Shown: positions 9,161-19,498 of the stretch, piece by piece
How the letters are laid out: each line of letters begins with the position of its first letter
Position numbering within the stretch: the first letter of the stretch is position 1
Assembly (NCBI GenBank): GCA_019096155.1
Contig: JAHCVI010000001.1
Span: 11,966,001 to 12,030,000 of the forward strand
Reading direction: 5' to 3'
Length of the DNA: 64,000 nt
DNA from: Staphylotrichum longicolle
Taxonomy: Eukaryota; Ascomycota; Sordariomycetes; Sordariales; Chaetomiaceae
The notes under the pieces: generated by a model
The model's input: the letters and a program-made list of their open reading frames with translations, nothing else
The model's database searches: none
What the model was told of the DNA's origin: nothing
Program-made: the position numbers and the translations under genes

Positions 9161-11020
9161 CTAGCCCTCGGGCGCGAAGACGAAGCGCCACCAGCCCTTG
9201 TGGGGTTCCAGTTCAATTTCCTCCGGGCTGAGACGGTCGTAGCGGTCACCCAAAACCAACCGTTCGGCTCGCTCCTTCAACCATTGCTTTCTACTGCGGG
9301 ACCAGAGGCCTTCACTTGGCCACCCGAGCTCCCAAATGGTATGACGTGGCCAGTTGGGCCATCTCCAGGGCCAGGCGAGATCCGCGTAAAACCTGGCGAG
9401 ACCATCGGTGCCCCCAAGTCGCGCCAGGGGCCGGAGAATGCCCATGTAGACGTTCAAGGCGTTTTTGCCCTGGTATTCTGACGGAGTGGCGGCGGCGGCG
9501 TCCAAGTCATCGCGGTTCCAGTCGTACAGCCCGACCAAGCGCACTGTTAGAACAGGTGCATTGATTTTGTCTTTGACCCAGTCCACCGTGTCAGACCAGT
9601 CGGCTGCCATTGAGCATCCATCTTGCAACCAACCGCCGGGCATGTGGCAAGGGAATACCAGCTCGAGGAAGCGGAGATAATGCAGGCACCGGACGGGGAC
9701 AGCCTCCCTCAGAAACCGGGTGGCCGCGTAACGATTGTCTTGGAAATGCAGCGCGGAAAAGCGTCCACCACTAAAGACGTTGACAGCTTCACCCTCCATG
9801 AGGACAAAACGGTTCTGGGAGAAGAAGATGCGATCCGCGTCCTCGTGCAGTGTGCGGCAGATGAGAAACAACGGGGTCGGAGGAGCCCAGCACCTGCATG
9901 TTGACGAGAAGGCTGCGTGCTTGCGGTAACAAAAACAGCCGATTATTTCATCGGGCCATCGTCTCTCCGAACAGGCAATGAACTGGCATGCGTAGTGGAC
10001 ATCGGATCCGTTGCAATAGGCTCTCCCCTCGGAACTCGGGCAAGCATAGCGGCTCGCCATGTACTTGCAATGACTTGAGGCCCAGATGACCTCCTTCATC
10101 GGGGTGATGAGGTCGGTATACTCGAGAATGCGCAGGCGTAGTTCCTCTGGCAGATTGATGAGATGAGTCCGTTCCAAGGACGGTGTCGGGCGGCACGACG
10201 GTTCATCTGGCGAGATGCGGCGGGCCCAGAGCACGGCGTCTCGCGCAAGCTCCCGTATCTGGAAATCGGGCGTTCTGGAGGGTCTGACGTGGCAGTTCTT
10301 GAGCCGGGGAAAGAGATTGAGAGCGACCACCGCAGATTCAGCGGCCGCCAGGTTCTCCTCGTGCACATCGCACACAAACGAAAGCTCCAGGTTTCCAGCG
10401 CGAACATGGGGCGCCAAGTGCGCAGCCGCTGCGTGCCACTCGGCGAGCATTGCGCTTGACGACGAATCAGAAGCCTTGAGTGGAGGGCTATGCTTGTCTC
10501 GGTGCCCCTCGCGACACTGTTTGTCGAAACAAGCCCACCATCCGGGGTCCTCATCCGAAAGCTGGTGGTAAATGTCGTATACGCCCCTTTGGTCGCAGCA
10601 TCCGTCAGCGTGCTCTTGCCGTTGGGATTCGCGGCAATGACACGATGTCTGGTTGAGGATAATCCGGAGGTGCGTCAGAGATGCGATGGCAACTGGAGTC
10701 AGAGAACGGAGGGGAGCGAGGGACGCAGTCGTCTCGTAACGGACAATGAACCAGCAGGACGAGTACAGCAACGCAGCTGCCTCATCATGAATGGTCCGGC
10801 AGGAGACAAGTAAGCCGTAAATCCCCCACCGGAAGAGTTCCTCCTGCTCCGACATGTCGTAATCTTTGATGTAGTGCTTCTCGCCCAGGTTGTACACACT
10901 CGGTTTTGCCTCCCCATAGCGATTACAGGGGCCCATCCTGAGCTCGAGGTAGATAAGACGCCGGGTCACGGGGCTGAGCCGCAAAATGCCGGGAAGGCCA
11001 GGAGTGTCAGAGTTTACCAT
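9161..11020 (-). CDS. Two-copy F-box-like / fungal repeat-family protein
   Basis: A 619-residue intronless protein made of two related halves. Each half opens with an F-box-like helix set (LSPVTRRLIYLELRM near residue 15; LPEELRLRILEYTDLI near residue 290). Each has a later LLVSCRTIHDEAA / LFLICRTLHEDAD motif followed by a hydrophobic strand segment. This architecture is common in expanded families of filamentous ascomycetes whose function is unknown. The central part is rich in Cys and His (CHCRESQRQEH, CCDQ), as is the second half (CFCYRKH, CRCW), but not with regular zinc-finger spacing. The Met at 11020 is the only sensible start. It lies beside another F-box-like gene, suggesting a small local family. 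Confidence 0.72.
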   Translation of the reverse strand: MVNSDTPGLPGILRLSPVTRRLIYLELRMGPCNRYGEAKPSVYNLGEKHYIKDYDMSEQEELFRWGIYGLLVSCRTIHDEAAALLYSSCWFIVRYETTASLAPLRSLTPVAIASLTHLRIILNQTSCHCRESQRQEHADGCCDQRGVYDIYHQLSDEDPGWWACFDKQCREGHRDKHSPPLKASDSSSSAMLAEWHAAAAHLAPHVRAGNLELSFVCDVHEENLAAAESAVVALNLFPRLKNCHVRPSRTPDFQIRELARDAVLWARRISPDEPSCRPTPSLERTHLINLPEELRLRILEYTDLITPMKEVIWASSHCKYMASRYACPSSEGRAYCNGSDVHYACQFIACSERRWPDEIIGCFCYRKHAAFSSTCRCWAPPTPLFLICRTLHEDADRIFFSQNRFVLMEGEAVNVFSGGRFSALHFQDNRYAATRFLREAVPVRCLHYLRFLELVFPCHMPGGWLQDGCSMAADWSDTVDWVKDKINAPVLTVRLVGLYDWNRDDLDAAAATPSEYQGKNALNVYMGILRPLARLGGTDGLARFYADLAWPWRWPNWPRHTIWELGWPSEGLWSRSRKQWLKERAERLVLGDRYDRLSPEEIELEPHKGWWRFVFAPEG

Positions 11021-11588
11021 AATTTCCAGCGGAGAGAGATGGATTTGGTCAGCCCAAGATGGATCAAAACTAGGGAGTTGAGGAAGTCGGTACGGTTTTT
11101 GCGGTTAAGAGTGCGAGAAACCTTGAGGTCTTCAAGACTTGAACTGTTGCGCGCATCCCCTCCTCGCGAACAGCCAATCATGGCCCACGAAGCCCAGGCA
11201 GCAGCAGTCCAACACATTAACCCCTGCCTCTCTGCTTTCTCAATGCCTGCTGCCTCAGTCCGGAAGGTACCTACCTGGTAGCTCAGCTACCTAGCTCAGG
11301 TACCTAGCTCAGGTACCTCCCAGGTTCTGTCGGTTTTCTCTGGTCCGAGCATTTTTCCTGTCAGGATGGAGAGGGAAGGAAGATGTGCCTGCCGACGATT
11401 TTGGCGTTGCATGCCAAAAGCCATCCAATGGGGCGTGACAGATTCATTGCTCGGCAGGGGGTCAAAATTGAATACCTAGAGTTCCTCCATGATTGCGTGA
11501 ACTATCGACCCTTTCAAGAAAGACGAAATGTAAACCGAGACCAAAATGTCGTCCTCCAACCAAGGTAAGCTAACATTCAATACATTCC
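11021..11588. other. Intergenic region with a 13-bp direct repeat
   Basis: Upstream of the two-copy F-box-like gene. TACCTAGCTCAGG occurs twice head to tail (11288-11300 and 11301-11313), followed by another TACCT and preceded by a related GGTACCTACCTGGTA. Nothing coding is supported. Confidence 0.6.
11288..11318. repeat. 13-bp direct repeat TACCTAGCTCAGG
   Basis: Two exact abutting copies plus a 5-bp partial third copy. The array includes the GGTACCT string found elsewhere in spacers of this window. It starts about 270 bp upstream of the start codon at 11020. Confidence 0.85.
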
Positions 11589-12942
11589 TCAAACAAGAAC
11601 AGCCATGCCCATTGCACTGGGGCCTGCGACACCACGCAACCCAAAGTGTTGCACCATGGCCGCCGAGCCAGAACCCCCCGAGACATCAACCACCGTGATC
11701 GCCGCCTCAGTCGTCCCGTTGCCCGGCGAGAGAGCATAGATGAAGTTGCCACCAGCCCGCAAGTCAATCAGACCACGGTCCCCGTTCCCAGACAGGTCCA
11801 ACACCGAAACCACTCTCGCATCCTCGAGGCGCATCTCCACAAGCCGGTTCATGGCGACATCCGTCACAAACGCCGTGCCCGTCTTCTGCGAGATGGTCGC
11901 CCAGCACGTCGCAGCTTGGCCCTCGACCACCCCCTTTCCCACCGTCGTCGCCTGGCCCGTGGCCGGATCCACCGCCAGCACCGCCGCCCCAAACGAAGCA
12001 TCCGTCACAAACACATTCGATGTTCCCGGAATCGACTGCGACCCAAACAGCACTGCCGTGCCCTCCGGCGTGCTGCGCTGTCCCTCTTTCGCGACCGACA
12101 CGGACGCATTCTTCTTCGTGGCATGACCCACGTGTCTCCTACCAGTACACGACGACGGTCCGCCCCCCTGAGCTGCCTGCACGGGGAACGAAGCAAAGAA
12201 CCCCGTCTTGTTCGCCGCCGGGTCGCCCTTGACAGCGGCAAACAACATGCTCTCGTCCGCCGAGAAGAAGACCTGCGAGAGCGTGTTGGTCGGCCCGACG
12301 GGCGGCGTCGTCTGCCCGAGGTCAAAGGGGCGGAGCGCGTCCATGGGTCCGAGACCCCCGCGGTCCGAGAAGCGGCTGCACGCGACGCCCGCGAGGGCGC
12401 CCGACGTGCCGGCGCAGACGATGTTGTGTTTCGGTGAGGCCGCGACGGTATTGGCGAACTCGCCGGGGATCGAGACGGGTTGGCCGACGGGGGTGAGCTT
12501 GGTCGGGTCGGAGGGGGAGATGGACAGCATGGTGAGGGTGTTGGAGCCGGCGTTGACGGCGAAGATCGTCTGTTGTTGTGTGACGAGTGTCAAGGTGGGC
12601 AAAGAAGAGAAGTTGTGGAGAGACTTACGTTTCCGGCGATGGTCAGCGCGGACTGGCTCACCAAGGCGTCAGGAGTGGCCGGCTGGCCCTTGCTGTTCAA
12701 CGCAATGGACCCGGCTCCGCCTGTTGGGTCATGGTACCGGGAGATAGTTTACCATCTGGTCCAATGGGCAGCGCAACGACTGCGTTGGCTTGGTCGTTGG
12801 TGATGAAGTAGACGGCTTTCCGACGGTGACCGCCTGGCTCCTGTGCCGCGGGGAAACTTTGAGAGAAGGATTGCTCAAGGCTCCCGGGGCCAGAGACAGC
12901 AACGCCGCCAGGAGGATGGAAAGACCGTCGAACGAAGAGCAT
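11589..12942 (-). pseudogene. Secreted 3-carboxymuconate-cyclase-like beta-propeller, frame-broken
   Basis: The C-terminal exon (about 12569-11589, after an intron at 12570-12628) encodes a lactonase/carboxymuconate-cyclase-like seven-bladed propeller with repeated strands (TIFAVNAGSNTLTML, SNVFVTDASFGAAVL, GTAFVTDVAMNRLVEM). Upstream, the conserved N-terminus is split over frames. The ATG at 12942 begins MLFVRRS. A textbook signal peptide (ILLAALLSLAPGALS) then lies in the +1 frame with no ATG of its own. KAVYFITNDQANAVVALPIGPDG is back in the ATG frame (listed here as two parts: KAVYFITNDQANA, VVALPIGPDG). GGAGSIALNSKGQPA is again in the other frame. No GT-AG introns explain these switches. 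Either a decaying gene or single-base assembly errors. If intact, the product would be secreted; the substrate is unknown. Confidence 0.65.
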
Positions 12943-13749
12943 GTTGGAGATGACTGGTAGGCGAGATCGAGTAAGCTTCAGTAAGATTCAGGCAGACCAG
13001 CTGCTTTCGTGATGTTTGGCAAAGCTGAAGCTGATGGTTATAGTACCTATTCATCTTGACCGAGCTCAAGAGCAGCCGTCCCATTTTATACATTATGTCC
13101 AACCATTGTCAAGGCCGATTTTGGAGGGGACAGCGAGAGGAGACAGGGCGAAGAGAGCGGGTTAGCTAGGGATTCCTTGATGCGCGGCCAGTTTCAAAAT
13201 TAGACATCTCCAGACTGCAAAGAATACGAAGAGATTCCGACAATGACAGGGCAATCTGATGGGGAATGAGAAATCATGTCCAGGCGAGGTTGCAGGTTGC
13301 TGCATGCCCGTTGCATTGGCCGTAGTGGCCATCAACAACGCTCCAAAAAGGTTACCAGGTGATGCCTGGCAAGGGTGATCACCCTATCAGGATTTCCTTT
13401 TCTAGCTGTGTTTCAGGGGCTGAGCTCGTCTCGAGCGTGACGTCGTTTCTGCCACCAAGGGGCTCGCAGACCAGGGGCTGAGGCGCCATGCTTGCCAAAA
13501 GCGGTAATTCAGATTACATTGGGCCAGTTTCCTCTTTCAGCAACGCCAGTCCCAGCCCCAAACGGTGAAACTGAGTCGGGGTTGCACAAACGGGCCAGAC
13601 CACCTCTGCTGTCCCGCATCTCAAACTTTTGCAGTTGATTGAACGACCTGGCTACACTGGTGCCTTTTGTGTTGTTCTCTTCTCTTCACAATTTTTGCTT
13701 TCACTAAACAGACTCCTTCAAATTTCCAACAAGATTGATCTCAAGACCA
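12943..13749. other. Divergent promoter region
   Basis: About 800 bp between the propeller gene (minus) and the bZIP gene (plus), so it should hold both promoters. The part just before 13750 is pyrimidine-rich (TTGTTCTCTTCTCTTC), as is usual for fungal 5' leaders. No repeat or coding region is seen. Confidence 0.5.
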
Positions 13750-14997
13750 ATGGACGTCTTTCGTATCTTTCGTCCATCAGGAGGTAAGTTAATCGAGTCA
13801 TGTCGGGTTATCCCAAGAAACTCGGTGCACATGTCGCCTATGTGCTGAAGTTGCTTTGTTCCAGAACGCAAAGAAGACCGGCCCGAAAAGCGGCGGGCGC
13901 AGGTTCGAAGGGCACAGCAGTCCGTTTGCCATGGTCTCGCCCCCTGCGTCTGCTTGATCACTCATCACCTTGAAATAGGACCTATCGCCTTCGCAAAGAT
14001 CAGTACACAAAATCTCTCGAGAACGAGGTGGCCCGCCTGCTCACCGTCGAAGCGAGCCTGGTTTCCGAGAACCAGAACCTTAGCAACACTATTCGAACCC
14101 TTGTGGGCATGCTGGCAGACCACGGCATCCACGTTGAGCTACCAACAACTTATATCAACCAACCAGAAGCATCCAATCTTTCGGGCGTCTCGCCCACTGA
14201 TGCAAGTTGTCATGCAAGAGAGCAGTCACATCCGCAACCGTGCCCGACGCCGTTCCACCAAGATGCCCGTCTATCATGGCCCGATTTTTCGCATATTGAT
14301 TGTTCAGCCGGATGGCAGGATGAAACCCTTACATTTACCGCTTTCAATTTTCCGACCATACCCACAACTTCCTGTCATTGGAAACTTCGACTCGGCGATC
14401 TCGACCCGATCACCGTGGGGATGGAATTCGTTCTGGCGTACGTCAGGCCAGCTTCCTGTGAGATTGAAGAATAGACCACTAAGACGTCGTTCTAGGCTCG
14501 AGGAGCCTTGTCTCAATCACATTCATGGGGACCCGGAGAAGCCAGATCATCCGAACGGGCACGCGTTGACTATTTCGTCACAAGTACTCAGCATCTCGCC
14601 ATCATCCTCGCAATCTCCTGCCTCAGAAGCACTCAAGGAAGCCCGCGCCAACGCACCAGCGCCAATTCTGCAGCGGCTACTGGCTCTCGCAACAAATCTT
14701 GCCATCGAGGGTGAAGTCACACCGGTTCAAGCTTGGAATCGCATCAGACACCAGCCACGGTTTGACCAGTTCGACGCTGACGGGCTGATGGTTCTAACCA
14801 AAAAGCTTAGCCAGACTGTGAAGTGCCACGGGTGAGTTCCAGACCGATTTATTCTTGACCCCGGAGTAGATCGGTTCACTATGGATCGAATGTTTGGGTT
14901 CTGCGGCTGACTGCATGTCAGGTTTGGAGCTGTTTTCAAGGAAGACGTTTTTCAGAAGTTGTTACACGAAGTCTTCGGAAAAGGATGGAAAACTTGA
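13750..14997 (+). CDS. bZIP transcription factor
   Basis: A 319-residue nuclear regulator assembled from five exons. The introns are 13784-13864, 13920-13978, 14438-14495 and 14832-14921, all GT-AG and all preserving phase. The start is the ATG at 13750 (MDVFRIFRPSGERK). The basic region (EKRRAQVRRAQQTYRLRKDQYTK) spans exons 2 and 3 (read here in two parts: EKRRAQVRRAQQ, TYRLRKDQYTK). It runs into a leucine-zipper-like coil (SLENEVARLLTVEASLVSEN). The C-terminal half carries a fungal-specific helical region (ALEEPC..., LATNLAIEGEVTPVQAWNRI) ending FGKGWKT and TGA. No exon alone shows the whole DNA-binding domain, so single-frame reading misses it. Targets are unknown. It is flanked by a hemicellulase gene, but I see no proof of control. 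Confidence 0.88.
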
Positions 14998-15106
14998 AAA
15001 ACACCTGGATCTTGAGCTTCGGTATAGTTCTAGTAACTAAACCCCATGGTAACGGTAAAGCTTGAGATTAGAGCTAACTGTTTGGGTTGTTTCTTGGGTA
15101 GACCTC

Positions 15107-16822
15107 TCATCGATCAGATCCTGGCTTTGACTTGCCCCCTTTTTCCGCGACCTTTTCCGTCTCCGAGATGTACTGCGCAATTCCCGTATACCTCCACCGC
15201 CCAAAGTACGCATCTGGCGTGCCCTTCGGACAATCCAGTCCCGATCCAGCCCCGTTACAAGTGGCATATACTCCGAGCAGCGTTCCGACAAAAGAGCCAG
15301 ACCCACCACTTAGCAGTTCCGCCGAAGCCTTGCCCAGCACCACCCTGCTCTTCTCATCACCCGCCCGCGAAGCCGCGAACGTGTACTCGCTTGGCGTCGT
15401 CATCTCAATCTCCAACCTAACCTTCTCACCCACCCACTTCTTTGGCACAGCGCTCGTCGTGATCTTCCCCGAAGCGTTGAACCTGAAACTCAACTCGCCT
15501 CCCACCAGCACCACCCCCAACTGAATATTCGCCGCCTGCGTCAAGAACGCAGTCACGCCCGCCTCCTGCCCCTCGGCGCGCGGCGCAAACTCCAGATCCA
15601 CATTAAACCGAAACAAACTGTGCGTCTGCCTCCGCGCAACAAACGACACGGCCTTCGCAGCCGGCTCGCTGCCCCCCGGCACGCCAGACAGACTGCTCCT
15701 CCCCAAAACCACCTTCAACCCCTTTCTCGTCACCGCAAACGCGCCCTCCCGCGGCACGCGCCAGTGCACCAGATTCCGCGGCAGCGCCCCGCCCACCTCC
15801 TTGAAGTCATACACGTCCGGATCGCCGTTGAACGGCCCGTCCCCGGGCACGTCCCGCGTCGGCGCGGGCAGCGGCCAGCCCTCCATCTCGCCGCGGACGG
15901 GCTGCAGGACGGGCCAGTCGCCGTCTTTCCACGCCACGGGGAACAGCACGGCCTCGCGGCCCATGGGGTACGACTTGTACGCCGGCCCGGAGCGCGTGGC
16001 CAGGGCCATGCCCCACCAGTTGCCGCGCGGGTCCTGGAAGAGGTCGCCGTGGCCGACCGTCTGGAAGTACTCCTGCGAGCCGCGGTTCGTGAGGATCGGG
16101 TTGCGCGGGTGCGGGGTGTAGGGACCCGTGAGCGACTTGGAGCGGGCGATGGTGATGGCGTGGTCTTCGGCCGTGCCGCCTTCGGCGATCATCAGGTAGT
16201 AGTACCCGTCCGGGCGCTTGTAGATGTGCGGGCCTTCGGGCCAGACGCCGCCAGTGCCGTTCCAGAGGGGGATTGCGGGGCCCAATGCGCCCGTGGTTAG
16301 GTTGAGTTCTTGGAGTTGAATGCCCTGGGTCGCGGTGTAGACTTTGCCGTCCGAGTCCCAGAACAGGTCGGGATCGATCTTGTTAGGGGTGAACGTGACT
16401 GGGTTGCTCCAACAGGCGTCGTCAAAGGGGTTGGTGGTTGTGAAGAGGACGCCGGAACTTTTGCCGGGCACGTTGAGATACTCGCAGATGACGTAAAACA
16501 CACCCTCGTGATGACGGATGGTAGCGGCGAACATGCCGTCTTGCTGACCCGTGGTGGCCCAGCTGTAACCTGGGAGCTGGGATTCGCGGTTCCACACATG
16601 GCTGACGTGTTTTCAGTTGATGAGATCCTTGGATGCGTAGATGGGCAGGCCGGGGAAGGAAATGAAGGTGGATGTCACGCAGTAGAAAGTGCCCTCAACC
16701 TGAACGCATGAAGGATCAGAGTGCCAACCAGGGAGGACGGGGTTGTAGTACGTTGAGTTCTTCGCCAATGCCATGGCCGGCGAGGCAAGGAGCGCAAGGC
16801 TCAAACCTGCAAAGAGTCGCAT
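15107..16822 (-). pseudogene. GH43 beta-xylosidase/arabinofuranosidase, interrupted by one TGA
   Basis: Secreted hemicellulase of about 571 codons. A signal peptide (MRLFAGLSLALLASPAMA) is followed by the five-bladed GH43 propeller. The general base Asp is in GWHSDPSC, the pKa-modulating Asp in KIDPDLFWD and the general acid Glu in VWPEGPHIYK. A C-terminal concanavalin-like beta-sandwich of the GH43 accessory type follows (FRFNVDLEFAPRAEGQEAG). The reading frame is continuous except for TGA at 16613-16615, between SKDLIN and KHVSHVWNR, where family members have Trp (TGG). No GT donor is available to splice the stop out. The stop lies right after the first blade, so only a 69-residue inactive peptide would be made. 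It is a recent null allele, a sequencing error or (less likely) readthrough. Confidence 0.85.
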
Positions 16823-17805
16823 TTGGGTTTTTCGTCTGCGTTTATGACACGGGCTACAATGATGAACGTCAACAGCAACACCCCTTGAACCTTCGAACTA
16901 TCCAGGGCGGCCATGCACAGGGCATATAAGTACTTGCGAAACCATTCGACCTTCTTCCCCGCTCGCTCCCATAGATCAGCGATCGGATGTGGGTTCATGT
17001 GAAGCGCCTAGGTATCCACGACACCAAGCTTTCGGGCCAGGTAATCACCGTTGTTGAGATGCAAGACAGCTGCATGTTCAGGGTTTCTCGGGGGCGGTCT
17101 TTTTGATGATTGGAGCGCTTTTCAACTCCATTTAGCAAATCATGGCTAAATGACCAGCGGATCCGGCGGCCCGCCGCATACCTTGCATTAAACCCACATT
17201 GATTCAAGGATCAGTGAAGCTGTAAGACTGAATCCAAGTAGGGGAAGTCAATACATCGACACAAAAAGACGGAATCTATGCACCTTCAATACTACCTGCC
17301 TACCTTACCTACTGTACTAACTGAATCAAGTCCGAAAGGCAAAGTTCCAGTAACTTACGACTCGTTCTCAACACCGAATGCTCGAGCCGTCGTTGGCGCT
17401 TGCCGTCAGAAGAAGATGATAACTCCGGTCACGGAGGTGGAAACATCATCAACAAGCAGAAGCAACCCGACTGCTCCAGAGCCTCCTTCAACCGCTTTCT
17501 TAGCCAGACAGCCAGACTTAAGTCTCAGCAGAATGCATGGACAGGGGCCCAAATAGTGATGTTCAGAGCAGTCCAATGCAAAATTTTCATTGGTAAAGAG
17601 CCTGCACCGGAGAAACGTGACTTCACTCGTGAGGCCTTCGTGATGTCAGTGGCGAATCTGCTGAGCTTCGTTGCTCAGGAGGGCTTTTCATCTGTGCGAA
17701 AGCTTACCTAGCTTTTACAATCTCGATCTCAAACAAGGGTCAGACATCCAGGCCTCATGTTCCTCGGCAGCATTTCCTCTTTGGGGCTATGAAGATCGGC
17801 CGACA
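16823..17805. other. Divergent promoter region of GH43 and 7TM genes
   Basis: About 980 bp between divergently transcribed genes. It holds an inverted repeat TTTAGC-N8-GCTAAA at 17132-17151 of XlnR/Xyr1 type. It also has a run of ACCT-type repeats near 17293-17313 (CTACCTGCCTACCTTACCTAC). Short open frames (17278-17556, 17400-17711) are not supported. Confidence 0.5.
17132..17151. promoter_or_regulatory. Inverted GGCTAA-type element, possible XlnR/Xyr1 site
   Basis: TTTAGC and GCTAAA are separated by 8 bp, one arm extending to the full GGCTAAA consensus (17145-17151). It lies about 310-330 bp upstream of the GH43 start. XlnR/Xyr1 activators of xylanolytic genes bind GGCTAA, often as inverted repeats. 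The assignment is by motif only. Confidence 0.4.
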
Positions 17806-19159
17806 ATGCCAGATCCTCCTGCAGGCTCCTCCGCTTGGAGAGCGCAGAACAAGGGCCCAATAATCGTTGCCACTTGTTGGGCCGTCACCGGCGCGAGCTC
17901 AGTCTTTGTTGGCGCTCGGCTCTATGTTCGAGGCGTGATCCTGAAAAAGCTTCACAGTGACGACTACTACTCCCTCTTGGCCCTCGTAAGTCTTAGCGGA
18001 CTTTACGCACGCATGACCGGTAACCCAGTTCTAACTCGGTATTAGATCTGCAGCTATATCACAGCGGCTTTTTCAACAGTCGCAGTGGTGGCTTACGGCA
18101 ATGGAAAGCATATTGCCCTCCTCACGAGGGAGCAGCAGGAAGCTGTGGCCTTCTGGACCACAATTGCTTTCTGTACAGGCATCATGACCCTGAGCATTCC
18201 AAAACTGGCCGTCGTCTCGCTCCTTGTGCGCATTCTGAATCCCGGCCGGTTTCATAAATGGTTTCTCTGGGGTATCGTTATCTGGTGCCAAATGAGTTTC
18301 ATAGCGGCGATTGGTATCCTCCTCGGACGATGCACGCCGCTGCACTCGTTATGGGACTTCTCAGTCAAAGGCAGCTGTTTTGACGTCAATATCCTCGTGA
18401 GCTATGGCATTTATGCTTCAGGTGGGACCAACTCCCCAGAACAGAATCTTAAGATCCACGCTGATTACCTGGGTGTCAAGTCTACTCGGCTTTCGTCGAC
18501 ATCTATCTCGCTGTTTATCCAGCTATTGTCCTCATTCACATGGAGATATCCCTCAAGAAGAACCTTGCTCCTCCCGCTTCTCTCGGTATCAGTTCTCTGT
18601 GGAAGAAGATTGCGCTGGCCGTTGCTCTCGGGATTGGTGTGATGTGAATGCCATCTCTTACTCCCCCAAAACAGTTCGTCATATTCGCTAACAACCGTTC
18701 CAGTTCTGGCATTGTCGCCATTTATAAAGCAACAAAAATTCCGTCTCTCAAACAATCCGACTATACGCGTACGTATACTACAATCACGCCCCCTTCCCTT
18801 GGAAAGTCCAAGTTCATTGCGCTGAGATTACACAAAGATGAGAGATCCGACTTGATAATTTGGACTGTGTAAATCTCTTTCTCCATTAACTTTACTCACT
18901 CATTCTGACTTGGGATGGCAGGGTTGAGGGAAACACGCTACTCGTCGCCTCATCGATTCCCGTCCTGTGGCCGCTTGTGCAGCTGGTTATGCGTCACAAC
19001 CCTTTCAGCTCCGGCAAGGGCTCCGGCGACGGTGGGAGCAACACGGCTGGGGTCGAGCTGGCACAACGAAAGTTCAAGTCAAAACCCGGGCGCGAGGCCG
19101 ACTTAGGCATTACCATCGATGACGGCAGCCAGAGCCCAACGTATATTCTCAGTCCTTGA
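17806..19159 (+). CDS. Fungal 7TM rhodopsin-domain (PTH11-like) membrane protein
   Basis: Integral plasma-membrane protein of about 350 residues in six exons. Introns are at 17986-18045, 18422-18480, 18644-18703, 18769-18837 and 18869-18921. The start at 17806 gives MPDPPAGSSAWRAQ, then the first TM (IIVATCWAVTGASSVFVGARLY). The conserved LHSDDYY loop follows, then further TMs (AFWTTIAFCTGIMTL, WGIVIWCQMSFIAAIGILLG). Next come the family hallmarks C-PLHSLWD, YSAFVDIYLAVYPAIV, and a last helix (NTLLVASSIPVLWPLVQLV). A hydrophilic tail ends YILSP. It belongs to the broad family related to the Magnaporthe receptor-like Pth11, but without an N-terminal CFEM domain. A sensing role is inferred from the family only. 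The intron choices keep phase and remove every stop. Confidence 0.85.
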
Positions 19160-19498
19160 GCCACGCGGGGGGTTACATCCAGCACCAACTGCGCGAGCCA
19201 CGCTGTTGAGAGTGCAACTACGCACAAAGACATGGGTACAGTTGCGTATAATACCCGGAGAAACATAAATAAGGTGTCTAATTCCCATCACTAGAGCTCT
19301 GTTTGAAACGGTTGCTGGCAGCTGGAACGAGTGGTACTTGGCTCCAAGGAAGTGTCTGCGATTTCAAACTCGGCGGAGGAAGTTCTGCACATGATGTGGA
19401 CTTCACATAGAACACCTTACTAAGGAACTGGACTAGAAATCAAGACGACGAGACGCAAGGGTTTTCCCAACGCTTCATATCCGTTAATAAGACATTAC
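19160..19498. other. Convergent 3' region
   Basis: About 340 bp between the 7TM gene (plus) and the multicopper oxidase (minus), expected to contain both 3' untranslated regions. Nothing further is seen. Confidence 0.5.

Noticed and set aside
1..13000. A classical secondary-metabolite gene cluster around the P450 and regulator
   Set aside because: No polyketide synthase, NRPS, terpene synthase, transporter or tailoring set is visible; only a weak P450-regulator pairing remains.
16613..16615. Programmed stop-codon readthrough in GH43
   Set aside because: The codon is followed by AAA rather than the CTA context known to promote TGA readthrough in fungi; mutation or base error is simpler.
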